64,000 nucleotides of DNA from Propionibacteriaceae bacterium. Lineage in GTDB: Bacteria > Actinomycetota > Actinomycetes > Propionibacteriales > Propionibacteriaceae. The number at the start of each line of letters is the position of its first letter. Position 1 is the first letter of the stretch. Positions 25,372 to 33,097 of the stretch are shown here, piece after piece. Under the pieces are notes generated by a model. That model was not told where the DNA came from. It did no database searches and worked only from the letters and a program-made list of their open reading frames with translations. The DNA is taken from positions 1-64,000 of the forward strand of contig CAJPNZ010000002.1 in NCBI GenBank assembly GCA_905372155.1. The letters run 5' to 3'. Made by a program: the position numbers and the translations under genes.

Positions 25372-26028
25372 GTGACTCACATAGCTGATTCTCCCATTCC
25401 GGCGCCGACGGCGGAGAGCTGGAGCTTCGCCGAGGCCCACTCCCCCATCGCCGATGGTCTTCAGCGGGCCCGGGTGGAGGCGGTTCAGGCCGGGCTCACC
25501 CCGGTCAGCCAAGGTGTGGCGTCCACCCTCACCGTACTGGCCAAGGCCGTGAATGCGCGAACCGTGGTCGAAATCGGTACCGCGCTGGGCACCTCCGCCC
25601 TGCCCCTGCTCGCCGGGATGACCTCCGACGGAGTGCTGACCAGCATTGACCCCGAGGCCGACAATCAGCTGCCTGCACGGTCCTTCCTGAACGCAGCGGG
25701 CTATCCGCCGTCCCGTTGCCGACTGATCGCGGGCGCTCCCCTGGAGATCCTCCCGAAACTGCGGGACGGCGCCTACGACATCGTCTTCATCAACGGCGAC
25801 AAACTGGAATATGTCGAGTACGTGGCCGCTGCCCTGCGTCTGCTGCGCTCGGGCGGGCTTCTCATCCTGCATGACGTGCTCTGGTACAACACCGTCGCCA
25901 ACCCGGGCCGGGAGGGCGACGAGACAATCATCATCCGTGAGGCCCTCGATGCGGTGCAGGCGGCCGAGAGCTACACGACCACCCTGCTCACGGTGGGAAA
26001 CGGGTTGCTGGTGGCCGTCAAGAACTGA
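25372..26028 (+). CDS. SAM-dependent O-methyltransferase (class I, catechol-type)
   Basis: 218 aa, GTG start. The SAM-binding motif is VVEIGTALGTSALPLLAG; the acidic loop is SIDPEADNQ; metal/catechol-type motifs VFINGDKLEYVEY and LLILHDVLWYNTVAN follow. This matches the family-3 O-methyltransferases (CaiE/Rv1220c group). Mycobacteria have the same gene next to sigE, so the synteny supports orthology; the physiological substrate is unknown. A very strong terminator follows 19 bases after the stop. Confidence 0.88.
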   Translation: MTHIADSPIPAPTAESWSFAEAHSPIADGLQRARVEAVQAGLTPVSQGVASTLTVLAKAVNARTVVEIGTALGTSALPLLAGMTSDGVLTSIDPEADNQLPARSFLNAAGYPPSRCRLIAGAPLEILPKLRDGAYDIVFINGDKLEYVEYVAAALRLLRSGGLLILHDVLWYNTVANPGREGDETIIIREALDAVQAAESYTTTLLTVGNGLLVAVKN

Positions 26029-26046
26029 GCGGGCAGCATTCCGCTC

Positions 26047-26096
26047 AACGCGAGTGGCTGCCCGGAAGCTTCAGTCCGGGCAGCCACTCGCGTTTT
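26047..26096. terminator. Bidirectional terminator between methyltransferase and glgC
   Basis: A 20-bp perfect stem has an 8-base loop (AGCTTCAG, 26067-26074). The + side runs into TTTTCC and the - side ends next to the glgC stop. Its position between two convergent genes fits use in both directions. Confidence 0.92.
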
Positions 26097-26100
26097 CCTC

Positions 26101-27327
26101 TCAGTCGCGTGGGACGACCTTGTCCTTGCCGACGACGACCACTCCGCTGGGTGAGACGTGGAAACCTCGATCCCGGTCATGGTCGTGGTCGACACCGATT
26201 TGCGCCCCGTCCTCGACGAGAACGTGCTTGTCGAGGATGGCGCGACGCACCACCGCGTCCCGGCCGACACGCGCACCGTCCATCAGCACGGAGTCCGAGA
26301 CCTGGGACCACTTGTCGATGCGCACGTTCGGGCCCAGCACGGTACGATCCACCTCGCCGCCGGAGATGATGCATCCGGGATTGACGATGGAGTCCTCCGC
26401 CTTTCCGCGAATGACGAATTTTGCCCCGGGCGCCTGGGACTGGTTCGTCAGCAACGGCCAGTCACTGTTGTAGAGGTTGAACTCCGGATCCACGGAGACC
26501 AGGTCCATGTGGGCCTCGTGATAGGCGTCGATCGTACCGACGTCGCGCCAGTAGTTGAGGTCCTTGTCGGTCGCCCCGGGAACTACGTTGTCCTTGAAGT
26601 CGTAGACCTGCGACTGCCCTTGGGCCGTGAACCACGGGACGATGTCACCGCCCATGTCATGCTTGGCCGTCGGGTTCTCCGCATCGGCCCGGAGCGCCTC
26701 CACCAGCGCGTGACGGGAGAAGATGTAGTTACCCATCGAGGCGAATGACTCATTCGGCGAGTCCGGCAGCCCCGGCGGATCGGCGGGTTTCTCCAAGAAA
26801 TTCTTGATGCGCTTGTCTTCCCCGGCATCGATGATGCCGAACGCACCAGCCTCGCTGCGAGGCACGCGGATACCCGCGACCGTGCAGCCAAGTCCGGAAT
26901 CGATGTGGGCATCCACCATCTGCTCGATGTCCATCCGGTAGATGTTGTCCGCGCCGAACACGACGACATAGTCGGGATTGGCGTCACGGATCAGGTTGAG
27001 CGACTGGTAGATGGCGTCAGCGGATCCCTGATACCAGCGAGGCCCCAGACGCTGCTGAGCGGGAACGGGCGTCACGTAGGCGCCCATCAGGGTCGAGAAC
27101 CGCCACGTCATGGAGATGTGCCGGTCCAGGGAGTGGGATTTGTACTGGGTCAGGACCGCGACCTGGGTCAACCCAGAATTCGCGAGATTGGACAGGACGA
27201 AGTCGATCAGCCGATAGCTGCCTCCGAACGGCACCGCTGGTTTGGCGCGATCGGAGGTCAGCGGCATCAACCTCTTCCCCTCGCCACCGGCGAGGACAAT
27301 TGACAGGATCTTCGGGCGTGCCACCAT
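26101..27327 (-). CDS. glgC: Glucose-1-phosphate adenylyltransferase
   Basis: 408 aa. The enzyme makes ADP-glucose for glycogen or, in actinobacteria, for maltose-1-phosphate. The nucleotidyltransferase loop LAGGEGKRLMPLT, substrate motifs QYKSHSLDRHI and GSADAIYQS, the catalytic VVFGADNIYRMD, and a C-terminal left-handed beta-helix (NPGCIISGGEVDRTVLG) are all present. It is divergent from glgA/glgM with a 63-base gap, the arrangement seen in mycobacteria. A promoter placed so close that the mRNA would be leaderless is visible upstream. Confidence 0.95.
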   Translation of the reverse strand: MVARPKILSIVLAGGEGKRLMPLTSDRAKPAVPFGGSYRLIDFVLSNLANSGLTQVAVLTQYKSHSLDRHISMTWRFSTLMGAYVTPVPAQQRLGPRWYQGSADAIYQSLNLIRDANPDYVVVFGADNIYRMDIEQMVDAHIDSGLGCTVAGIRVPRSEAGAFGIIDAGEDKRIKNFLEKPADPPGLPDSPNESFASMGNYIFSRHALVEALRADAENPTAKHDMGGDIVPWFTAQGQSQVYDFKDNVVPGATDKDLNYWRDVGTIDAYHEAHMDLVSVDPEFNLYNSDWPLLTNQSQAPGAKFVIRGKAEDSIVNPGCIISGGEVDRTVLGPNVRIDKWSQVSDSVLMDGARVGRDAVVRRAILDKHVLVEDGAQIGVDHDHDRDRGFHVSPSGVVVVGKDKVVPRD

Positions 27328-27333
27328 GTCTGA

Positions 27334-27362
27334 AACCTAGCGCTTCGTCGGGTCCCTTACAA
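27334..27362 (-). promoter_or_regulatory. Candidate glgC promoter giving a leaderless transcript
   Basis: On the minus strand TTGTAA (27362-27357) and TAGGTT (27339-27334) are 17 bases apart. The -10 box ends 6 bases before the glgC ATG, so transcription would begin at or next to the start codon. No Shine-Dalgarno sequence is seen before glgC, in keeping with leaderless translation, which is frequent in actinobacteria. Confidence 0.45.
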
Positions 27363-27390
27363 CAGCTTCGGGGAGATATCATTGCTGAGC

Positions 27391-28581
27391 ATGAAACTGT
27401 CGCTGCTGACTCGTGAGTATCCACCATCGATCTACGGCGGTGCTGGGGTCCACGTGGCCCAGCTCGTCCCGCAGCTCAGAAAGTTCATCGACGTCGATGT
27501 TCACTGCATGGGAGAACCCCGCGACGGCGCCGTCGCACATCCTGAATCCTGGCCGGCCGGGGCGAACGCGGCCCTGCGGGTTCTGGGAGCCGACCTGTCC
27601 ATGGCGGCCGCGGTCGCCGAGGACACCGATGTGCTGCACTCCCACACCTGGTACGCGAACATGGGAGGTCACCTGGCAGGGCTGATGCTGGACCGCGCCC
27701 ACGTGGTGACCTCGCACTCCCTCGAACCGCACCGCCCCTGGAAGGCGGAGCAGCTGGGAGGCGGGTACCGGGTGTCCTCATGGGCCGAGAAAACTGCCTT
27801 CGAAGCCGCCGATGCCGTCATCTCCGTGTCCGCGGGGATGCGCAAGGACGTCCTTGCCTCCTACCCGGACCTTGACCCCGACAGGGTGTTCGTGGTCAAG
27901 AACGGAATCGACCCCGACGAGTTCAAACCGGACAACGGCACCGACGTGGTGCAGGACCTGGGCATCGACCTGGATCGCCCGACCGTGGTGTTCGTGGGTC
28001 GCATCACCCGCCAGAAAGGGCTCATCCACTTGGTGCGGGCAGCCCAGCAGTTCGATCCCGAAACCCAGGTCGTGCTGCTCGCGGGAGCTCCCGACACCCC
28101 GGAGATCGCCGCCGAGTTCGACGGGGCGTTCGCGGAACTCCAGGCCAAACGCAGCGCACCCGTGATCTGGATACCGGAAATGCTGCCCCGGGCCTCCGTG
28201 AGACAGGTCATGACCCACGCGACGGTCTTCGCCTGCCCAAGTGTCTACGAGCCCCTGGGCATCGTGAACCTGGAGGCCATGGCCTGCGAAACAGCCGTCG
28301 TCGCCTCCGCGGTGGGTGGAATCCCGGAGGTGGTCGTCGACGGCACAACGGGCCTGCTCGTCCCCTACGACCCCGCCCGGGCATCCGACCCCGAGTTCAT
28401 CTCCGCCTTCGAGGCGGATTTCGCGACCAAGGTGAACCGCCTCACCAGCGACCCGACACTTGCCGAGCAGTTCGGGAAAGCGGGAAGGCAGCGTTGCATC
28501 GACGAGTTCTCATGGGAACAGATCGCGAAGGAGACCATCGCGGTCTACGAGAAGGCCATCGCCTTCCACGGAAACCACTAA
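27391..28581 (+). CDS. glgA: GT4/GT5-type glycogen synthase (GlgA/GlgM)
   Basis: 396 aa, ATG 27391 (MKLSLLTREYPPSIYGGAGVHV). Two Rossmann-like domains; the acceptor-side GGAGVHV, donor-side VFVGRITRQKGLIHLV, and the EX7E motif ACPSVYEPLGIVNLEAM are clear. The closest relatives I recognise are actinobacterial GlgA proteins such as Rv1212c, shown in mycobacteria to make maltose-1-phosphate from ADP-glucose (GlgM). Which product is made here cannot be read from sequence. GlgC next door supplies the donor. Confidence 0.92.
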   Translation: MKLSLLTREYPPSIYGGAGVHVAQLVPQLRKFIDVDVHCMGEPRDGAVAHPESWPAGANAALRVLGADLSMAAAVAEDTDVLHSHTWYANMGGHLAGLMLDRAHVVTSHSLEPHRPWKAEQLGGGYRVSSWAEKTAFEAADAVISVSAGMRKDVLASYPDLDPDRVFVVKNGIDPDEFKPDNGTDVVQDLGIDLDRPTVVFVGRITRQKGLIHLVRAAQQFDPETQVVLLAGAPDTPEIAAEFDGAFAELQAKRSAPVIWIPEMLPRASVRQVMTHATVFACPSVYEPLGIVNLEAMACETAVVASAVGGIPEVVVDGTTGLLVPYDPARASDPEFISAFEADFATKVNRLTSDPTLAEQFGKAGRQRCIDEFSWEQIAKETIAVYEKAIAFHGNH

Positions 28582-28588
28582 AGACCGA

Positions 28589-28620
28589 GGGTCGCCCGGG
28601 AGAAAGCTCCCGGGCGACCC
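28589..28620. terminator. Bidirectional hairpin after glgA
   Basis: A 14-bp perfect GC-rich stem (GGGTCGCCCGGGAG and its complement) closes an AAAG loop. There is no T-run on either side, but its place between convergent glgA and the DUF3117 gene makes terminator function likely. Confidence 0.65.
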
Positions 28621-28643
28621 TGTCAAGGTGGATTCGGCCGTGC

Positions 28644-28811
28644 TCAGCCAACGACACCCTTCAGAGCGTTGAGCAGATCGGTTGCCTCCGTGGCATTCAT
28701 CTCGACCACCAGTCGTCCCCCGCCATCAACCGGAACGCGCATCACGATGCCGCGCCCCTCCTTCGCGACCTCCATGGGTCCGTCTCCCGTGCGGGGTTTC
28801 ATCGCTGCCAT
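28644..28811 (-). CDS. DUF3117 small conserved protein
   Basis: 55 aa from ATG 28811 (MAAMKPRTGDGPMEVAKEGR), ending LLNALKGVVG. This is a near-invariant small protein of actinobacteria with the MKPRTGDGPMEV signature; its function is unknown. It lies 10 bases downstream of the DivIVA-like gene on the same strand. The 28644-29108 frame is longer, but the extra upstream part overlaps that gene and is not conserved-looking. Confidence 0.9.
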   Translation of the reverse strand: MAAMKPRTGDGPMEVAKEGRGIVMRVPVDGGGRLVVEMNATEATDLLNALKGVVG

Positions 28812-28821
28812 GTGCCAAACC

Positions 28822-29283
28822 TCAATCCTTGGAGTCCAAGTGAACTCCTCCATTATTCCGCATCTGCAAAGTCCCTGACGCATCAGCCGGGGTGGGATTC
28901 GCCGGGGACGGCGCCTCCAAGCCGGCGACGAGCCCGGCAGCAGGCTGCCCAAAACGCAAACCGAGGTCCTCGGCAATCCGATTGACCACTGCATCAACGG
29001 CCTGCATGTCGTACCCACCACCGACGATGTCGAACTGGGGCGGCCCCGGCGGCGGTTGCCGTTCGGCCTCTGCCACGAACCGATCCACCTGCGTCCTCTC
29101 GTATCCAACCGAGACGGTGGGAAGACGTAGCTGCTTCACGAACTTCTCGCCGAAGGGAAGATCTGGGATGAAGGCCCTGGGCCTGTCATCCACTGGTTCG
29201 GGCATCTCCCCGAGCCGCCCGGTCCCCGCCCAGGCGGCCAGGGCGAGAACCACCATGAAAACTGCCCCGAAGACCCAGATCAT
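28822..29283 (-). CDS. Membrane protein with DivIVA-like repeats
   Basis: 153 aa. One N-terminal transmembrane helix (WVFGAVFMVVLALAAWAGT) is followed by two copies of the short DivIVA-domain motif (VGYERTQVDRFV and GGGYDMQAVDAVVNRI) and a Pro-rich, disordered C-terminus. Such proteins may sit at curved or septal membrane. The ATG overlaps the LOG-family stop by 4 bases, so the two are translated together; an equivalent pair exists in other actinobacteria. Confidence 0.75.
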   Translation of the reverse strand: MIWVFGAVFMVVLALAAWAGTGRLGEMPEPVDDRPRAFIPDLPFGEKFVKQLRLPTVSVGYERTQVDRFVAEAERQPPPGPPQFDIVGGGYDMQAVDAVVNRIAEDLGLRFGQPAAGLVAGLEAPSPANPTPADASGTLQMRNNGGVHLDSKD

Positions 29284-30023
29284 GTGTCAGAGCCTACTGA
29301 TCGAATCCGGTCAGGGGATCCCATGGCGGCGATTGCCTCATCGACGTCATCGGTGAGAGTGATCAGCTCCAGATCACCCGGGCTGATGAAACCACCGGCC
29401 TCGACCCGCTGTGTGATCCACTCGAGCAGCGGCTCCCAGAAATGACTTCCGAACAGCACCACCGGGAAATGGGTCACCTTGCCGGTCTGGATCAGCGTCA
29501 GCGACTCGAACAACTCATCGAGGGTGCCAAAGCCACCGGGCATCGTGACGAATCCGCGCGAATACTTCAGAAACATCGTCTTGCGAGCGAAGAAGTAGCG
29601 GAAGTTGATGCCGAGCCCAACGTACGGGTTGAGCCCCTGCTCGTGGGGAAGCTCGATGCCCAGCCCCACGGATGTACCACCCGCCTCGATGGCCCCCTTG
29701 TTGCCTGCTTCCATGACGCCGGGCCCGCCACCGGTGATGACGGCGAACCCCCTCTCCGCGAGACCCCGGGCGATCCGTTCCGCTGCCCGGTACATCGGAT
29801 CGGTGGGGATGGTTCGCGCGGAACCGAAGATGCTGACGGCGGCGGGAAGATCGTGGAGGGTGTCGAATCCCTCCACGAACTCGGCCTGGATGCGCAGCAC
29901 CCGCCACGGATCCTTGCTGGCCCATTCGTCCCCGTCGGAGCCGAGCAGGGCCTCGTCGGCGGTCGGCACCTCCTCACGGGCCTGGCCACGAAGCACCACG
30001 GCTCCTTGGCGGCGTTCGGTCAT
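29280..30023 (-). CDS. LOG-family (TIGR00730) nucleotide 5'-monophosphate phosphoribohydrolase
   Basis: 247 aa Rossmann-like protein. The motif PGGFGTLDELFE and the upstream GGGPGVMEAGNKGA are the LOG signature, with catalytic Arg/Glu in these loops. Relatives release free cytokinin-type bases or other purines from nucleotide monophosphates; some older annotations call them lysine decarboxylases, which is wrong. The synteny (LOG gene beside dapE/dapD) matches mycobacteria. It is coupled to the DivIVA-like gene downstream and starts 12 bases after dapE. Confidence 0.9.
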   Translation of the reverse strand: MTERRQGAVVLRGQAREEVPTADEALLGSDGDEWASKDPWRVLRIQAEFVEGFDTLHDLPAAVSIFGSARTIPTDPMYRAAERIARGLAERGFAVITGGGPGVMEAGNKGAIEAGGTSVGLGIELPHEQGLNPYVGLGINFRYFFARKTMFLKYSRGFVTMPGGFGTLDELFESLTLIQTGKVTHFPVVLFGSHFWEPLLEWITQRVEAGGFISPGDLELITLTDDVDEAIAAMGSPDRIRSVGSDT

Positions 30024-30035
30024 CAGGTTCCTCCT

Positions 30036-31103
30036 TCAGGCAAGCCAGCGGCGAAGGCCGTCGGCGCAGATTCCCAGGTGTTCGGCCGGGCAGCGTTCGT
30101 CGTCGCGGTGGGCCAGCGACGAATCCCCGGGACCGTAGTTGACCGCGGGAATCCCGAGTGCGGAGAAACGGGACACGTCGGTCCAACCGTACTTGGGGAA
30201 CGCCTTCCCGCCGACCGCGTTGACGAACTCCTGCGCAAGCGGCCTGTCCAGCCCGGGCCGGGCAGCCGGAGACAGGTCGGTCACCTCGAACGTGTACCCG
30301 TCGAAGACCTCCTCCAAGTACCCAAGGGCCTCGTCGAGGCTCTTGTCGGGCGCGAACCGGTAGTTGATCTCCACCCACGCCTCGGGGGGGATGATGTTGC
30401 CCGCCACTCCTCCACCGATGCGAACGGCGTTGAGCCCCTCCCGGTACTCCAATCCCTCCACCTCGATCCGCCTCGGTTCGTGGGCAGCGAGCCGCGCGAG
30501 CACGTCCGCCAGGCCGTGGATGGCGTTGTTCCCCATCCAGGCGCGGGCGCTGTGGGCGGCCCTGCCCTCGACGGTGATCCTGATGCGGATGGTTCCCTGG
30601 CAGCCCCCCTCTACCCGAGCCCCCGTCGGCTCCATGAGGACCGCGAAATCCGCCTCGAGCAGGTCGGGGCGGTTGCCCGCCAGCCGCCCGAGGCCGTTCA
30701 GGGAGGCGTCCACTTCCTCGTGGTCGTAGAACACCCAGGTGATGTCGAAACGGGGCTGGTCGAGTTCGCAGGCGAGCTTCAACGCGACCGCCACCCCGCC
30801 CTTCATGTCCACGGTGCCCCTGCCGTGGATCACAACCCCTTCCGGGGTTTCCTCCACCGTGCTCGGCAGGTTTCCGACCACTGGAACGGTGTCCAGATGT
30901 CCGGCGATCAGCACCCGCTGCCCACGGCCGAGCCGGGTCCAGGCCACCACGCAGTCGCCGTCGCGCGCCACCTCGAGATGGGACTGAGCGCGAAGCAGCT
31001 CCTCAACCAGGTCCGCGAGCCGCTTCTCGTTCCCGGAAACGCTCTCGACGTCGACGACGGCGCGCAGCAGGGTTACGAGATCGGTGCGGGGATCAAGACT
31101 CAT
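30036..31103 (-). CDS. dapE: Succinyl-diaminopimelate desuccinylase
   Basis: 355 aa from ATG 31103 (MSLDPRTDLVTLLR). M20 metallopeptidase features: GHLDTVP (metal His and the Asp two residues on), GRGTVDMKGGVAVAL (bridging Asp), YDHEEVDASLNGLG (catalytic Glu pair) and MEPTGARVEGGCQG. It releases succinate to yield LL-diaminopimelate. It is divergent from dapD across 165 bases that must hold both promoters; dapD acts earlier in the same branch. Confidence 0.93.
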   Translation of the reverse strand: MSLDPRTDLVTLLRAVVDVESVSGNEKRLADLVEELLRAQSHLEVARDGDCVVAWTRLGRGQRVLIAGHLDTVPVVGNLPSTVEETPEGVVIHGRGTVDMKGGVAVALKLACELDQPRFDITWVFYDHEEVDASLNGLGRLAGNRPDLLEADFAVLMEPTGARVEGGCQGTIRIRITVEGRAAHSARAWMGNNAIHGLADVLARLAAHEPRRIEVEGLEYREGLNAVRIGGGVAGNIIPPEAWVEINYRFAPDKSLDEALGYLEEVFDGYTFEVTDLSPAARPGLDRPLAQEFVNAVGGKAFPKYGWTDVSRFSALGIPAVNYGPGDSSLAHRDDERCPAEHLGICADGLRRWLA

Positions 31104-31268
31104 GGCTGTGAGCCTACTGCCACCAACACCAGCCGCAACCAAGAATCGGCCCATGACTGTGGGGTTCGCCTAAACCGGGAGGGTCGGCGACCGGGGATCC
31201 TCGAGGCCGTTGCTGTGCCCGGGCCCGTCCCGGGATCGTTGTCGCCCGTGTTCACTACACTTGCCCGC

Positions 31269-32201
31269 ATGACCGACGTTCCTCGCCAGGGCTGGGGCTG
31301 GGGCCTCGCCACCATTCACGCCTCCGGTTCCGTTCTCGACGTGTTCTACCCGGAACCGCGAATTGGCGGTGAGGTCGCCAAGGAGGCTCCCGGCTCTTTG
31401 CTGGCGGCCCAGCTCACGGACGACCTGCGCCAGGTCACCACGAAGGTGGTGTGCGTGGTCATCGACCTCGACGCCGCCCCCGAGAACACCGAGGACGCCT
31501 ACCTGCGTCTACACCTGCTCAGCCATCGCCTGGTCCGGCCGCACGGGCTCAACCTCGACGGCATCTTCGGCAAGCTGCCGAACAACGCCTGGACCAGTCG
31601 CGGCCCGGTACGGACGGAGGATGTCGCTCATCTCCGCACCTTGCTTCGCGGGCGAGGTGAAACACTGCTGGTCTTCGGCATCGACAAGTTCCCGCGCATG
31701 ACCGACTACGTCGTCCCCGCCGGCGTTCGTATCGGGGACGCGGACCGGGTGCGACTGGGGGCTCACCTGGCCTCCGGCACCACCGTGATGCACGAGGGTT
31801 TCGTGAACTTCAACGCCGGCACTCTGGGAACCTCGATGGTCGAAGGACGCATCTCCGCCGGGGTGGTCGTCGGCGACGGTTCCGACATCGGCGGTGGCGC
31901 TTCCATCATGGGCACCCTCTCCGGTGGCGGCAAGGAAATCATCCGCATCGGCGAACGCTGTTTGTTGGGGGCGGAGTCCGGCATCGGGATCTCGCTGGGT
32001 GACGACTGCGTCGTGGAGGCAGGACTCTACGTGACTGCGGGCACGAAGGTGGAGCTTCCCGACGGTCGTGTGATCAAGGCGCGGGAATTCTCCGGCATCC
32101 CCGGCCTGTTGTTCCTGAGGGATTCACAATCAGGAAAAGTCGTGGTCAAACCACGCCAGGGCAGCACTGTTGAACTGAACGACGAACTGCACGCCAACTG
32201 A
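31269..32201 (+). CDS. dapD: Tetrahydrodipicolinate N-succinyltransferase
   Basis: 310 aa from ATG 31269 (MTDVPRQGWGWGLATI). The C-terminal half is a left-handed beta-helix of hexapeptide repeats (VRLGAHLASGTTVMHEGFVN, ISAGVVVGDGSDIGGGAS). It transfers succinyl from succinyl-CoA in the diaminopimelate pathway. The sequence is of the actinobacterial DapD type, whose N-terminal domain differs from the E. coli enzyme. A TACACT 7 bases before the ATG could be a -10 box, again suggesting a leaderless start, but no -35 partner is clear. The lysozyme-like gene starts 1 base after its stop. Confidence 0.93.
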   Translation: MTDVPRQGWGWGLATIHASGSVLDVFYPEPRIGGEVAKEAPGSLLAAQLTDDLRQVTTKVVCVVIDLDAAPENTEDAYLRLHLLSHRLVRPHGLNLDGIFGKLPNNAWTSRGPVRTEDVAHLRTLLRGRGETLLVFGIDKFPRMTDYVVPAGVRIGDADRVRLGAHLASGTTVMHEGFVNFNAGTLGTSMVEGRISAGVVVGDGSDIGGGASIMGTLSGGGKEIIRIGERCLLGAESGIGISLGDDCVVEAGLYVTAGTKVELPDGRVIKAREFSGIPGLLFLRDSQSGKVVVKPRQGSTVELNDELHAN

Positions 32202-32202
32202 C

Positions 32203-33036
32203 ATGCGCAAGAAGACGGCAATCATCCTGGTTACGACGCTCGTGATAGTGGGCGCCCTCGGTTTCGGCGCCTGGAAGGGATACGAGTGGTTCATCGCCCG
32301 AATGACCCCGAACGCCTGTTATCTCCAGGTCCAAGGGGTGGAGGAACCGCTCCGGCTCACGAACGAGCAGGCGAAGAACGCCTCCATCATCGTCGCCGAG
32401 TCGTACAACCGTGGCCTGTCGGAACAGGCGGCGGTGATCGCCCTCGCCACGGCGTGGCAGGAGTCGGGGCTGCGGAACCTCAACTACGGCGATCGCGACT
32501 CCTTGGGCCTGTTCCAGCAGCGTCCCTCCTATGACTGGGGCACCGAGGAGCAGATCATGGATCCGTGGTACAGCTCCGGCCGGTTCTACGAGGAACTGAT
32601 CAAGTTCGAAGGCTGGGAGAGCACCGACGTCAACGACATCGCCCAGAAGGTGCAGCGTTCCGGGCATCCCGAGGCCTACAGGAAACACGAAACCAATGCG
32701 CGCGCCCTGGCCGGGGCCTTCCGGGGTTCCCGGGAAGGCGTTTTCGCCTGCATCAACCGAGACGCCAGCGGCACTGACCACGGCGTCCTGGACAAGGTGG
32801 TGGCCGCCGTTCCCGGTGTCAAGCTCCAGGACAACGGTTCCGACCTGACCATGACGGCGAGCAATGCCGATTCCGCCTGGTCGGCCACTCATCTGGCCAT
32901 CGCGAATGCCGCGGATCTCGGCGTCGAGAAGGTCGTCGTCGGTGGAAACGAGTGGAAGCAGGGGGAACGAACCTGGAAGGACGTCCGACCGGTTTCCGGC
33001 GAGTCCGTGACGGTAACCATCAAACTCAGGTCGTGA
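32203..33036 (+). CDS. Membrane-anchored lysozyme-like (transglycosylase-fold) protein
   Basis: 277 aa. An N-terminal anchor (TAIILVTTLVIVGALGFGAW) is followed by a lysozyme-like domain at about residues 55-180, with the probable catalytic Glu in ATAWQESGLRN and the surrounding DRDSLGLFQQRPS and GTEEQIMDPWYSS. This set recurs in actinobacterial proteins often mislabelled as heavy-metal transporters. A C-terminal domain of about 90 residues has no recognised family. Peptidoglycan cleavage is plausible but untested. It follows dapD by 1 base, so peptidoglycan precursor synthesis and wall processing may be co-transcribed. Confidence 0.78.
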   Translation: MRKKTAIILVTTLVIVGALGFGAWKGYEWFIARMTPNACYLQVQGVEEPLRLTNEQAKNASIIVAESYNRGLSEQAAVIALATAWQESGLRNLNYGDRDSLGLFQQRPSYDWGTEEQIMDPWYSSGRFYEELIKFEGWESTDVNDIAQKVQRSGHPEAYRKHETNARALAGAFRGSREGVFACINRDASGTDHGVLDKVVAAVPGVKLQDNGSDLTMTASNADSAWSATHLAIANAADLGVEKVVVGGNEWKQGERTWKDVRPVSGESVTVTIKLRS

Positions 33037-33097
33037 CCCCCTCAGGACCGAGAATGAATCTGATGTTCCACCTGCTCCGAGATCTTGGAGGAAAGCC

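Noticed and set aside
29442..31268. 5' extension of the dapD frame over LOG and dapE
   Set aside because: The DapD protein begins at MTDVPRQGWGWG (31269); the extension is antisense to two clear genes.
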